Positions 36,139-45,003 of a stretch of DNA of 64,000 bases are shown piece after piece. The notes beneath the pieces were generated by a model that had not been told where the DNA came from, did no database searches, and was given only the letters and a program-made list of their open reading frames with translations. The stretch is from Paraburkholderia guartelaensis (GTDB taxonomy: Bacteria; Pseudomonadota; Gammaproteobacteria; Burkholderiales; Burkholderiaceae). Location of the stretch: NCBI RefSeq assembly GCF_004353905.1, contig NZ_SMOD01000030.1, positions 38,384 to 102,383 on the forward strand, given 5' to 3'. The position numbers and the translations under genes are program-made. Positions within the stretch are counted from its first letter, which is position 1; each line of letters begins with the position of its first letter.

Positions 36139-37215
36139 ATGACGTTGCAGGCGCAGCAATCGAGTCTTCCGCCCACCATCGAGTGGCGCGACGGCACCCT
36201 TTATCTGCTCGACCAGACGCGTTTGCCGCGCGAATGCGTGGTCGAAGCCGTGGACAGTGTCGAGGCAGTCTGGCGCGCGATACACGAACTGCGCGTTCGC
36301 GGCGCGCCTGCGATTGGCGTCGCGGCCGCCTATGGCCTGTGTGTGGCGATGCGGCATGAGCCAACGGATTCGCGCGATACGTTCCTCGCGCGCCTCGAAG
36401 CGCATGCCGCGTATCTGGACAGCGCGCGGCCCACTGCGGTGAACTTGCGCTGGGCGCTCGAGCGGATGCTCGCACACGCACGCTCGGAGTCCGGCGCGAC
36501 GGGAGCCGCGCTTTACGAAGCGCTCGTTGCCGAGGCTAAGCGCATTCATCAAGAAGATATCGAATTGTGCGCGCGGATCGGCGAAGCCGGACGCGCGCTC
36601 ATCGCGCCCGGCAGCGGCGTCCTCACGCACTGCAATGCCGGTGCACTGGCCACGGCGGGCATCGGCACGGCGACGGCGCCGCTCTATTGCGCGCACCGCG
36701 ACGGTGTGGCGTTTCGCGTCTACGCAGACGAGACGCGGCCGCTCCTGCAAGGCGCGCGTCTCACCGCTTACGAACTGCAGCAGGCGGGGCTCGACGTCAC
36801 GCTCATCACCGACAGCATGGCGCCGACCCTGATGGCCCAGGGGCTCATCGATCTCGTGATCGTCGGCACGGATCGCGTGGCCGCGAACGGCGACATCGCG
36901 AACAAGATCGGCACGCTCGGCGTAGCGATTGCGGCGAAGCATTTCGGCATTCCCTTCTATGTGGCGTGTCCGTCGTCCACGCTGGATCTGCGCACCGCCA
37001 GCGGCGCGGACATCGTGATCGAGGAGCGCGGCGCGGCGGAAGTGACGCATCTCGCGGGACAGCGCACCGCGCCTGAAGGCATTCAGGTGCGCAACCCCGC
37101 GTTCGATGTCACGCCCCATACACTGGTTACCGGCATCGTGACGGAGCGCGGCATCGTGCGCGCGCCGTTCGAGGCAAGTCTTGCAGCGCTTTTCGCTAAC
37201 GGAGCGGCAGCGTGA
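36139..37215 (+). CDS. mtnA: S-methyl-5-thioribose-1-phosphate isomerase
   Basis: 358 residues from ATG 36139 with a GGAGAAC site; an in-frame GTG at 36079 directly after mtnK is an alternative. The family's catalytic Cys is in THCNAGALATAGIGTA (about residue 165) and the catalytic Asp in VGTDRVAANGDIANKIGT (about 245). RVRGAPAIGVAAAYGL is the substrate phosphate region. It converts the aldose-1-phosphate to the ketose-1-phosphate. The next gene overlaps its stop by 4 bp (ATG-less GTGA overlap), so the two are translationally coupled. Confidence 0.9.
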   Translation: MTLQAQQSSLPPTIEWRDGTLYLLDQTRLPRECVVEAVDSVEAVWRAIHELRVRGAPAIGVAAAYGLCVAMRHEPTDSRDTFLARLEAHAAYLDSARPTAVNLRWALERMLAHARSESGATGAALYEALVAEAKRIHQEDIELCARIGEAGRALIAPGSGVLTHCNAGALATAGIGTATAPLYCAHRDGVAFRVYADETRPLLQGARLTAYELQQAGLDVTLITDSMAPTLMAQGLIDLVIVGTDRVAANGDIANKIGTLGVAIAAKHFGIPFYVACPSSTLDLRTASGADIVIEERGAAEVTHLAGQRTAPEGIQVRNPAFDVTPHTLVTGIVTERGIVRAPFEASLAALFANGAAA

Positions 37216-37922
37216 GCGGCGCGAACGAAGGCCGCCGTGCGGGCGAGGCGGGGGAACGTGCGCGCGATGCGCGAGCAGAAACCGAAATGCGCCAGCAGAT
37301 CGTCGATACCACGCGTGAAATGGAGCGCCTCGGCATCAATCAGGGCACCTCGGGAAACGTGAGCGCGCGCTGGCATGACGGACTCCTGATTACCCCGAGT
37401 GGCGTGCCGAGCGCCGCGCTCACGCGAGAGCGCGTCGTCTGGATACCGCTCGACGTGCGCGACGACGATCCGCTATTCGAAGCGAAACGTCCTTCGTCGG
37501 AGTGGCGCTTTCATCGCGACATCCTGCGCGCACGCGCCGACGTGAACGCCGTGGTCCATACGCATTCACAAGCCGCGACGGCGCTCGCAATTCACAGTCG
37601 CGGCATACCCGCGCATCACTACATGGTGGCCGCGGCGGGCGGCAATTCGATTCGCTGCGCGCCGTATGCGACCTTCGGCAGCCAGGCGCTCTCCGATCAC
37701 GCGCTCGAAGCGCTGCACGAGCGGCTCGCGTGCCTGCTTGCGCATCACGGCGTCATCGCGCTCGGGCGCGACCTCGCGCGGGCATTATGGCTGGCGAATG
37801 AAGTAGAGGTGCTCGCAAAGCAGTATCTGCTGGCTTGCCAGCTCGGCGAGCCGCCGCTGCTTTCCGATGCGCAAATGGAGGAAGTCATCGAGAAGTTCAA
37901 GGGCTACGGCCCGCGCAAGTAA
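37212..37922 (+). CDS. Class II aldolase, probable 5-methylthio/5-deoxyribulose-1-phosphate aldolase
   Basis: 236 residues from GTG 37212. Zinc ligands of the fuculose-aldolase family are present: His116 and His118 in VVHTHSQAATA and His178 in LLAHHGVIALG. The catalytic Glu97 is in RPSSEWRFH, and NQGTSGNVSAR is the phosphate loop. The fold is shared with MtnB dehydratases, but the Glu in SSEW is a feature of aldolases. Next to mtnK and mtnA it would split the ketose-1-phosphate into DHAP and a 2-carbon aldehyde, the DHAP-shunt route. Function is inferred from context. Confidence 0.8.
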   Translation: MSGANEGRRAGEAGERARDARAETEMRQQIVDTTREMERLGINQGTSGNVSARWHDGLLITPSGVPSAALTRERVVWIPLDVRDDDPLFEAKRPSSEWRFHRDILRARADVNAVVHTHSQAATALAIHSRGIPAHHYMVAAAGGNSIRCAPYATFGSQALSDHALEALHERLACLLAHHGVIALGRDLARALWLANEVEVLAKQYLLACQLGEPPLLSDAQMEEVIEKFKGYGPRK

Positions 37923-38048
37923 TGCGCGTTCGCTAGCGGGTCCAGGCAGTCGTTGCAATGCAAAACACACGCAGTACAAACGATTACGCAGTCGGTTGGC
38001 GGTTCGCAGGTCAGTCAAAAACCAGCAGATCAAAGACAGGAGACGGTG

Positions 38049-39164
38049 ATGGCGTGGAGTTCAGCAGGGTTCGACAGATGGGTGGCGCGCAGCGCGCGCA
38101 TGGGAGCCACAGCGGGCGTGACGATGTTCGCCGCCGCGGCAATGCTGGCAGGCTGCTCGAAGAGCGAGTCGCCTTCGACCACCGCGGCTGCCTCCGACGC
38201 CGCCGCGGCGAGCGCGCCGGCGCAGGCCGCGGCGGCGTCGCCGGCAGTCACGAAGATCAAGGTTGGCTTCTCGATCGCCACGCTCAATAACGCGTTCTTC
38301 GTTGGCCTGAAGAACGGTGTGGAGCGCGGCGCCGAAAAGCAGGGCTTCGATCTCGTGCAAACGAACGCGAACGGCGACGCGCAGCAGCAGGTCAACGACA
38401 CGCTCAATTTGCTGAGCCAGGGCGTGCAGGCGATCGTGCTCAATCCGATCGATTCGAAGGCGATCATCCCGGCCGTCGAGAAGGCCAATTCGATGAATGT
38501 GCCGGTCTTCATGCTCGACCGCGGCTCGGACGGCGGCAAGGTGACCTCGTTCGTCGCTTCGGACAACGTAGCGCTTGGCGCCACCGGCGCGAAGTGGATC
38601 GCCGACCAGTTGAGCAAGCGTTATGGCTCGCCCAAGGGCAACGTGGTCGATCTGATCGGCCTCATCGGGACCACGGCGGCGACCGATCGCGAGAAGGGTT
38701 TCTCGGAAGAGATCGCGAAGTATCCCGACATCAAGGTTGTCGCGCGCCAGGAAGGCGGCTTCGATCAGGAGAAGTCGCTCAATGCGATGACGAGCATTCT
38801 CCAGAAGTATCCGCAAATCGACGCGGTATTCGGCGCGAACGACGACAACACGGTGGGCGCGGAAAAAGCCATCGACAATGCGGGCCGCTACAAGCCGCTC
38901 GGCGACCCCGGCCACATCATGGTGATCGGCGCGGATGGCACGGCGCAGGCGCTGTCGGCGATCCGTGCGGGCAAGCAGGATGCGACGATCTCGCAAAACC
39001 CGATCGGCATGTCCGCGAAGGCGATGACGTTCATTACCGACTACGAGGCGAAGAAGGACGTGCCCTCGAATTACGCGTGGCCGACCTATCTGATCGACAA
39101 GTCGAATATCGATTCGGACGGCGTGAAGCAATACGGTCTGTGGGCCCTCGAAGTCAAGCAGTAA
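38049..39164 (+). CDS. Ribose-type ABC transporter substrate-binding lipoprotein
   Basis: 371 residues from ATG 38049 with AGGAGAC upstream. Instead of a simple signal peptide it has a lipobox (AMLAGC, Cys36) and then an Ala/Ser/Pro linker to residue ~70. The RbsB-like (Peripla_BP_4) domain follows: KVGFSIATLNNAFFVGLKNG, LNPIDSKAIIPAVEKAN, VFGANDDNTVGAEKAI and VIGADGTAQALSAIRAG. It binds a pentose-like sugar for import. The lipid anchor is less usual in Gram-negative sugar receptors. It lies 126 bp after the aldolase gene. Confidence 0.88.
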   Translation: MAWSSAGFDRWVARSARMGATAGVTMFAAAAMLAGCSKSESPSTTAAASDAAAASAPAQAAAASPAVTKIKVGFSIATLNNAFFVGLKNGVERGAEKQGFDLVQTNANGDAQQQVNDTLNLLSQGVQAIVLNPIDSKAIIPAVEKANSMNVPVFMLDRGSDGGKVTSFVASDNVALGATGAKWIADQLSKRYGSPKGNVVDLIGLIGTTAATDREKGFSEEIAKYPDIKVVARQEGGFDQEKSLNAMTSILQKYPQIDAVFGANDDNTVGAEKAIDNAGRYKPLGDPGHIMVIGADGTAQALSAIRAGKQDATISQNPIGMSAKAMTFITDYEAKKDVPSNYAWPTYLIDKSNIDSDGVKQYGLWALEVKQ

Positions 39165-39222
39165 CGGGCGGTCTTAAGCGCCGGCCGCGCGCGACGCGTG
39201 CGCCGGCGCCAGGGATGAACGG

Positions 39223-40785
39223 ATGAAACGCGAATCAGGTTCGGCAATGGACGTATCGCAGCAGGAGAACACCAGCGCAGGCGGCGGGACAGGCGCGTCG
39301 CCGCTGTTGCGCATGAACGGCATCGTGAAGAGCTTTCCCGGCGTGAAGGCGCTGCGAGGCGTAAGCCTCGAGCTGCATGCGGGGCACGTGATGGCGATCG
39401 TCGGCGAGAACGGCGCGGGCAAGTCGTCGCTCATCAAAACGCTATCCGGGGCTTACGAGCCGGACGAAGGCACGATCGAGATCGATGGCGTACGACTCGC
39501 TCGCGGCACCCAGGCCGCGATCGACGCGGGCGTGGCCGTGATTTATCAGGAGCTTTCGCTCGTCAACGACATGACGGTGGCCGAAAACCTCTTTCTGGGC
39601 CGCATGCCGCGGCGCTATGGCCTCGTCGATCATCGCAGCGCCAACGCCATGGCGCGCGAGGCGCTGGCCCAGGTCGGGCTGGAAGGCGTGCCGCCCGCCA
39701 TGCGCCTCGGTGATCTGCCGCTCAACAAGCGGCAGCTCGTGGAGGTCGCCAAGGCGCTCGCGCGCGACGCCCGCATACTCGTGATGGACGAGCCCACGGC
39801 CGCGCTCCAGCATCACGATATCGAGCATCTCTACGCCGTCGTGCGGCGACTGCGTGCGGCGGGCATGGGCATCATTTTCATTTCCCACCATCTCGAAGAA
39901 GTGTTCGAACTGGCCGATTCGGCCGTGGTGATGCGCGACGGCGCGACGGTCGGCGCGCGGCCCATGTCTGAATGGAACGAACCGGCGCTCGTGCAGGCGA
40001 TGGTCGCGCGCAATCTCGACTCGTTCTATCCATGGGAAGCGCGGCCCTATGGCGACGTCGTGCTGGAAGCGCAGAACGTGGCGAGCGCGCCTGTGCTGCG
40101 CGACGCGAGCTTTAGCATTCGCGCGGGCGAGATCGTGGGCATTGGCGGCATTGCGGGCGCGGGGCGCACTGAGCTGCTGAAAACATTATGCGGTGCGCTG
40201 CCACTAACCCGAGGCGAGTTGCGGCTGCGCGGGCGCAGGCTCGCACTGCGCTCGCCCGCGCAAGGCATGCGCGCGGGCATTGTCTACACCGCCGAGGACC
40301 GTAAGCTCGAAGGGCTTGTGCTCGACGCGAGCATCGAAGAGAACGTCGCGCTTTCGAGCTTGCGGGCGCTGGTGCGCGGCGGCTTCGTGAGCGCGGCGCG
40401 AAAGCGCAGGCTCGCGCGCGAGGCGGTCGAGCGCTTCGCGGTACGCGCGCCCTCGGTCACGTCGCTCACCGGCAATCTTTCGGGCGGCAATCAGCAGAAG
40501 GTGATTCTCGGGCGCGCGAGCGCGACGTCGCCGGCCGTGATCCTGCTCGACGAGCCCACGCGCGGCATCGACGTCGGCGCCAAGACCGAGATCTATGCGC
40601 ATATCGTCGCGATGGCGCGCGCGGGCGCGGCCGTCGTCCTCGTGAGTTCCGAACTGCCCGAGCTGCTCGGCATGTCGGACCGCGTGCTCGTGATGTATCG
40701 CGGCAGCATCGTCGGCGAGGTCGCACGCGAGCACGCGAGCTCGGAGACGATCATTCAATGGGCTACCACCGGAGTTGCAGCATGA
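39223..40785 (+). CDS. Sugar ABC transporter ATP-binding protein (RbsA-like, two domains)
   Basis: 520 residues with two ABC cassettes. In the first, Walker A is GENGAGKSS (61-69) and Walker B is ILVMDEPTAALQ, but the signature is the divergent LPLNKRQLVEVAKAL in place of LSGGQ. The second has a degenerate Walker A (GIAGAGRTELLK) and a normal signature LSGGNQQKV with LLDEPTRGIDVG. This asymmetry is the normal state of ribose/xylose-type importers. It energises uptake with the preceding receptor and following permease, and overlaps the permease start by 4 bp. Confidence 0.9.
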   Translation: MKRESGSAMDVSQQENTSAGGGTGASPLLRMNGIVKSFPGVKALRGVSLELHAGHVMAIVGENGAGKSSLIKTLSGAYEPDEGTIEIDGVRLARGTQAAIDAGVAVIYQELSLVNDMTVAENLFLGRMPRRYGLVDHRSANAMAREALAQVGLEGVPPAMRLGDLPLNKRQLVEVAKALARDARILVMDEPTAALQHHDIEHLYAVVRRLRAAGMGIIFISHHLEEVFELADSAVVMRDGATVGARPMSEWNEPALVQAMVARNLDSFYPWEARPYGDVVLEAQNVASAPVLRDASFSIRAGEIVGIGGIAGAGRTELLKTLCGALPLTRGELRLRGRRLALRSPAQGMRAGIVYTAEDRKLEGLVLDASIEENVALSSLRALVRGGFVSAARKRRLAREAVERFAVRAPSVTSLTGNLSGGNQQKVILGRASATSPAVILLDEPTRGIDVGAKTEIYAHIVAMARAGAAVVLVSSELPELLGMSDRVLVMYRGSIVGEVAREHASSETIIQWATTGVAA

Positions 40786-41786
40786 CGTCCACTACGGTTC
40801 GACCGCGTGAAGAAACACAAAGCCTGCAACAGCGCGTGCTGCGCCAGCTGCGCAGCGGCCTCGGGCCGCTCATTGCGGCGCTCGTGCTGATCTGCATCGC
40901 GCTCTCGCTGGCGTCGCCCGAATTTCTCACCACGAGCACGCTCACCAACATCATGGTGCAGGTGTCCGTGGTCGGCATCGCGGCCGTGGGCGGCACGTTC
41001 GTGATCATCACCTCGGGCATCGACCTTTCCGTGGGCTCGCTCGTCGCGCTGAGCGGCATGGTGGCCGCGACCGTCATGGCGGGCGCGAGCCCGGACGCGG
41101 TCGGGCTCGGCGTAGCAGGGCTCGTCATTGCGCTCGTCACCGGCGCGGCGGTGGGTGCGCTCAACGGCTTCGGGATTGCGTGGCTGCGACTCGTGCCGTT
41201 CATCGTCACGCTCGCGATGATGGCAATGGGGCGCGGCCTCACACTCGCGATTTCGGACGGGCGCACGAAATTCGACTTTCCCGCCGTGTTTACGGCGTTC
41301 GGCGCGAAGACGTTTGCGGGCCTGCCCGCGCCGATGCTCGTGATGCTGGCCGTTTTCGTCGTTGGCCACGTATTGCTGCGCAAGACGGAATTCGGCCACC
41401 AGGTGTTCGCCGTGGGCGGCAACAAGGAAGCGGCGCGGCTTGCGGGCATTCCGGTAAGCCGCGTGATCTTTCTCACCTACATGTTCGCGGGCGTGACCGC
41501 TGCCATTGCGGGCATCGTCCTCGCCGGGCGGCTCAATTCGGCGTTGCCGTCCGCGGCCAACGGGCTGGAGCTGCAGGTGATCGCAGGCGTCGTGATCGGC
41601 GGCACCTCGCTCGCAGGCGGGCGCGGCTCGATCGTCGGCACATTCATTGGCGTGGTGCTGATCGGCGTGATCAATGTCGGGCTTTCGCTGCTCGGCGTCA
41701 ATCCGTTCTGGACGCAGTTTATCCAGGGCGGCGTGATTCTCGCGGCGGTATTGCTCGACGCGCTGAGCCAACGGCGCAAGCTTTGA
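40782..41786 (+). CDS. Sugar ABC transporter permease (RbsC-like)
   Basis: 334 residues from ATG 40782, overlapping the upstream stop as ATGA, with GGAG before it. About ten membrane helices are predicted. Diagnostic segments are GGTFVIITSGIDLSVGSLVA and VIGGTSLAGGRGSIVGTFIG, conserved in the ribose/xylose branched permeases. It acts as a homodimer channel for the importer of this operon. Confidence 0.92.
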   Translation: MTSTTVRPREETQSLQQRVLRQLRSGLGPLIAALVLICIALSLASPEFLTTSTLTNIMVQVSVVGIAAVGGTFVIITSGIDLSVGSLVALSGMVAATVMAGASPDAVGLGVAGLVIALVTGAAVGALNGFGIAWLRLVPFIVTLAMMAMGRGLTLAISDGRTKFDFPAVFTAFGAKTFAGLPAPMLVMLAVFVVGHVLLRKTEFGHQVFAVGGNKEAARLAGIPVSRVIFLTYMFAGVTAAIAGIVLAGRLNSALPSAANGLELQVIAGVVIGGTSLAGGRGSIVGTFIGVVLIGVINVGLSLLGVNPFWTQFIQGGVILAAVLLDALSQRRKL

Positions 41787-41844
41787 ACGGAGAAGTCAAC
41801 GTGAGCGGTGGCGCGTAGGCCACCCATTACTGGAGACGCGACAC

Positions 41845-42873
41845 GTGAAAAAGATCATTAATCATCCTGATCATTTTGTCGACGAGATGATCGACGCATT
41901 GCTGCTCGCCCATCCGGGCTGGCTCAAGCCGGTCACGGCCGACCGCCGCGCGCTCGTGCGCGCCGACGCGCCGAACGCGGGTAAGGTGGGCATCGTGACA
42001 GGCGGCGGTTCCGGACACTTGCCGGGCTTTCTCGGCTATGTGGGCAAAGGGCTCGCGAGCGGCGTGGCGGTGGGCAACGTGTTTTCGTCGCCATCGTCCG
42101 AGCAGATCTACGAGGCCACCAAGGCGGTCCACGGCGGCGCGGGCGTGCTCTACCTGTACGGCAATTACGGCGGCGACGTGTTCAACTTCGATCTCGCCGC
42201 CGACCTGGCCGACGCCGACGGCATCGAGACGCGCACCGTACTCGTTGCCGACGATGTCGCTTCCGCGCCGCCTGAGCGGGCCTCGGATCGCCGCGGCGTG
42301 GCGGGCATGGTGTTCGGCTTCAAGTGCGCGGGCGCGGCGGCCGAACGCGGCGACACGCTCGACGAAGTCGCGCGCATTGCCGCGAAGGCGAACGGCGCGA
42401 CGCGCACGATGGGCGTGGGCCTTTCGCCGACGATCCTGCCGGCGGCCGGCAAGCCGACCTTCACGCTGCCCGACGGCGAAATGGAGATCGGCATCGGCAT
42501 TCATGGCGAGCCGGGCACGCACCGCGGCAAACTGGAGAGCGCGGATGCCATCGCCGAACGGCTCACGGACGCGATCCTGGGCGACTTGCAGGCCAAGGCG
42601 GGGGCGAGCGTGGCGCTGCTCGTCAACGGACTCGGCGCGACGCCGCTCGAAGAACTGTATCTGCTGTACCGGCGCGCCGCGCAGGCCGTTGCTGCCGCCG
42701 GACTGCGCGTGGCGCGCGCTTATGTGGGCGAGTACGTGACGAGCCTCGAAATGGCTGGTGCCTCGATCTCCGTGATGCAACTCGACGAGGAACTCGACAC
42801 GCTGCTCGACGCGCCGGTGCGCTCGCCGTTCTGGCGCGAAGGATGGCGCGTGGACGAGGGAGGCGCGCGATGA
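41845..42873 (+). CDS. dhaK: Dihydroxyacetone kinase-like subunit K
   Basis: 342 residues from GTG 41845, preceded by TGGAGAC. The active-site His that forms a covalent hemiaminal with the substrate carbonyl is His220 in GIGIHGEPGTH. The substrate loop reads GGGSGHLPGFLGYVGKG: His58 is kept but the Glu usual in GSGHEP is Leu59. That substitution is seen in DhaK relatives acting on other ketoses such as erythrulose, so the substrate may not be dihydroxyacetone. It is the ketose-binding half and needs the DhaL subunit that overlaps it by 4 bp. No DhaM is present. Confidence 0.85.
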   Translation: MKKIINHPDHFVDEMIDALLLAHPGWLKPVTADRRALVRADAPNAGKVGIVTGGGSGHLPGFLGYVGKGLASGVAVGNVFSSPSSEQIYEATKAVHGGAGVLYLYGNYGGDVFNFDLAADLADADGIETRTVLVADDVASAPPERASDRRGVAGMVFGFKCAGAAAERGDTLDEVARIAAKANGATRTMGVGLSPTILPAAGKPTFTLPDGEMEIGIGIHGEPGTHRGKLESADAIAERLTDAILGDLQAKAGASVALLVNGLGATPLEELYLLYRRAAQAVAAAGLRVARAYVGEYVTSLEMAGASISVMQLDEELDTLLDAPVRSPFWREGWRVDEGGAR

Positions 42874-43493
42874 GCCTTTCGGTCAGCGAGGTCAGGGAGC
42901 GGCTCATCGGCGCATTGAACGCGATGCCCGCCAGCGCGGAGGAACTGCGCGAACTCGACGCCGCGCTCGGCGACGGCGACCTGGGCGTCACGGTGAAGGC
43001 GGGCTCGCTCGCCGCCGCCGACGCCATTGCGAAGCTGCCGCCCGACGCCGCGCTGGGCGAGGTGCTGATCGCAACGGGCAAGGCGTTTTCGACGGCGAAT
43101 CCTTCGACGTTCGGGGCGCTCGTGGGCGGCGGGCTGCTCGCTGCTGCGAAGACCATGGCGGGCAGCCAGGTTGCGGGCCGGGTCGAAGCGCTCGCCATGG
43201 GGCGTGCGGTGGCCGCGCGCATTGCCGAGCGGGGCAAATCGCAGCTTGGCGACAAGACGGTGCTCGATGCACTCGTGCCGAGCCTCGACACACTTGAAGC
43301 GTTCGGATCAGACAGCGTCGACGAGCGCGCGCTTCTCGACGCGATGATCGACACGGCAGAGCGACAGGTGCGCGCCACCGCTGCGTTGCAGTCGAAGAAA
43401 GGGCGCGCGGCGTGGGTACAGGAACGCAGTATCGGTCACGCCGATCCCGGCGCGACTGCCTGGCTCAGGTTTCTTCAAGCCTGGCGAGGGTGA
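42870..43493 (+). CDS. dhaL: Dihydroxyacetone kinase-like subunit L
   Basis: 207 residues from ATG 42870, overlapping the DhaK stop (ATGA). The three Mg-ADP ligands Asp30, Asp35 and Asp37 lie in LDAALGDGDLGVTV. The His that normally follows Asp37 is Leu38. The helical-barrel nucleotide pocket continues with ATGKAFSTANPSTFGALVGG and the C-terminal GSIGH-like block (RSIGHADPGA). It transfers phosphate to the sugar bound in DhaK. With no DhaM, it probably uses ATP directly. It is the last gene of the operon, 10 bp from the convergent chromate transporter stop. Confidence 0.85.
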   Translation: MSLSVSEVRERLIGALNAMPASAEELRELDAALGDGDLGVTVKAGSLAAADAIAKLPPDAALGEVLIATGKAFSTANPSTFGALVGGGLLAAAKTMAGSQVAGRVEALAMGRAVAARIAERGKSQLGDKTVLDALVPSLDTLEAFGSDSVDERALLDAMIDTAERQVRATAALQSKKGRAAWVQERSIGHADPGATAWLRFLQAWRG

Positions 43494-43503
43494 GCTTTAC
43501 CGC

Positions 43504-44739
43504 TCAACGAAACAGCATCTCGGCGACGCCAGCCGCCGCCGAAAGCACGACGACAGCGAGCGGCGGCACTTTCCACCGCGTGAGCAAAAAGAAGCCGATG
43601 GTCGCGACCGCAAAGTCGATCCGTGACTGGACGGCGCTCGTCCACACCGGCGAATAGAGCGCCATGGCAAGCAGGCCGACCACGGCTGCATTCACGCCAG
43701 CCAGCATGGCCGCCATGGAGGGATGGGCGCGAAGCGCTTGCCAGTATGGCAGCGCGGCGAGCACGAGAAGCAGGCCGGGTAAAAAGATGCCTGCCAGCGC
43801 CACGAAGGCGCCCAGCGCATGACTGGATGGGCCGCTCATGATCCATCCAAGGAAGGCGGCGAACGTGAAGAGCGGGCCGGGCACGGCCTGGGCGGCTCCG
43901 TAGCCCGCAAGGAAGTCGTTCGGTGAGACCCAGCCTGTAGCCACGGTCTCACGTTGCAGCAAAGGCAGCACCACGTGACCGCCGCCGAACACGAGGGCGC
44001 CCGAGCGGTAAAAGGCGTCGAACACGCGGACGGTATGCGTCGTGTCGAATGCCACAAGCGCCGGAAGTCCGAAAAGCAGGGCGCAAAAGAGGACAAGCGC
44101 GACCATACCGGCGGCACGCGACACGCGAAACTCCTGCGTATGCTGACGCGCGCCGACAATGGTCTCCGAAGACGTGGACCGGCACAGCAGGATGCCGAGC
44201 GCCGCGCCGAGCACGATGACGAGCAACTGTGCATACGCCGTCGTCATGACAGCGAGAAGCACGACCGCAACGAGTGCAATGCCGGCGCGGCGATGGTCGG
44301 GGCATAGGCGGCGCGCCATGTCCCATACGGCTTGCGCCACGACGGCAACGGCGACGAGTTTCAGTCCGTGAATCAACCCGGTTCCCGCGGGTCCGCCGAG
44401 TTCAGGCGCGATCACGGCAAAGGCGATCAGGAGTGCGACGGATGGCAACGTAAAACCGCACCAGGCTGCCAGCCCGCCTGGCCAGCCGGCGCGCAGCAAA
44501 CCGATCGAAAAACCAGTCTGGCTACTGGCGGGACCCGGGAGAAACTGGCAGAGGCCGACCAGATCCGTGAAGGTTTCGTCGTCGAGCCAGCGACGCCGCT
44601 CGACGAACTCGCGACGAAAGTAGCCGATATGGGCGATGGGACCGCCAAACGACGTCAGGCCAAGCTTCAGAAAGACTCGCAGGACTTCAAACGCGGAGCC
44701 TGCACGGTCCGGCTGTGACGTCGACATGCTTGTTTCCAT
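43504..44739 (-). CDS. chrA: Chromate transporter, ChrA family
   Basis: 411 residues with two CHR domains in tandem, as in full-length ChrA. The first has KLGLTSFGGPIAHIGYFRRE and LVGLCQFLPGPASSQ. The second has SGALVFGGGHVVLPLL and GYGAAQAVPGPLFTFAAFLG. These duplicated FGG and PGP motifs identify the family. It probably exports chromate or a similar oxyanion across the inner membrane. No chrB or chrR gene is adjacent, so the role is uncertain. Start ATG 44739; an internal ATG at 44727 is possible. Confidence 0.88.
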   Translation of the reverse strand: METSMSTSQPDRAGSAFEVLRVFLKLGLTSFGGPIAHIGYFRREFVERRRWLDDETFTDLVGLCQFLPGPASSQTGFSIGLLRAGWPGGLAAWCGFTLPSVALLIAFAVIAPELGGPAGTGLIHGLKLVAVAVVAQAVWDMARRLCPDHRRAGIALVAVVLLAVMTTAYAQLLVIVLGAALGILLCRSTSSETIVGARQHTQEFRVSRAAGMVALVLFCALLFGLPALVAFDTTHTVRVFDAFYRSGALVFGGGHVVLPLLQRETVATGWVSPNDFLAGYGAAQAVPGPLFTFAAFLGWIMSGPSSHALGAFVALAGIFLPGLLLVLAALPYWQALRAHPSMAAMLAGVNAAVVGLLAMALYSPVWTSAVQSRIDFAVATIGFFLLTRWKVPPLAVVVLSAAAGVAEMLFR

Positions 44740-45003
44740 GGAAATTCAATCGTAAAGAGAACGGAAGCGGATCGTGTCAATATCGCGCTGCGCTGATCCA
44801 GTTGTTCGCAAACACTATGCCAGATTGCCGGCAAATCCAGGTGAGTGAACGTGGTTAAAAGCGCCATTCCTCTGCACAAATTGGGCCGATAAAACGCGGA
44901 ATTCGTCTCATTGATGCTCTCGTTCGTGCGTTGCGCGCGTCAAATGTCTATCCTCCTTGTTATTGTCCCGAAGCAGAGAAGACGAAGCACCCTGGAGGGA
45001 GTC

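Noticed and set aside
39223..40785. Apparent defect in the first ABC signature and the second Walker A
   Set aside because: This asymmetry is normal in ribose/xylose-type ATPases and is not evidence of decay.
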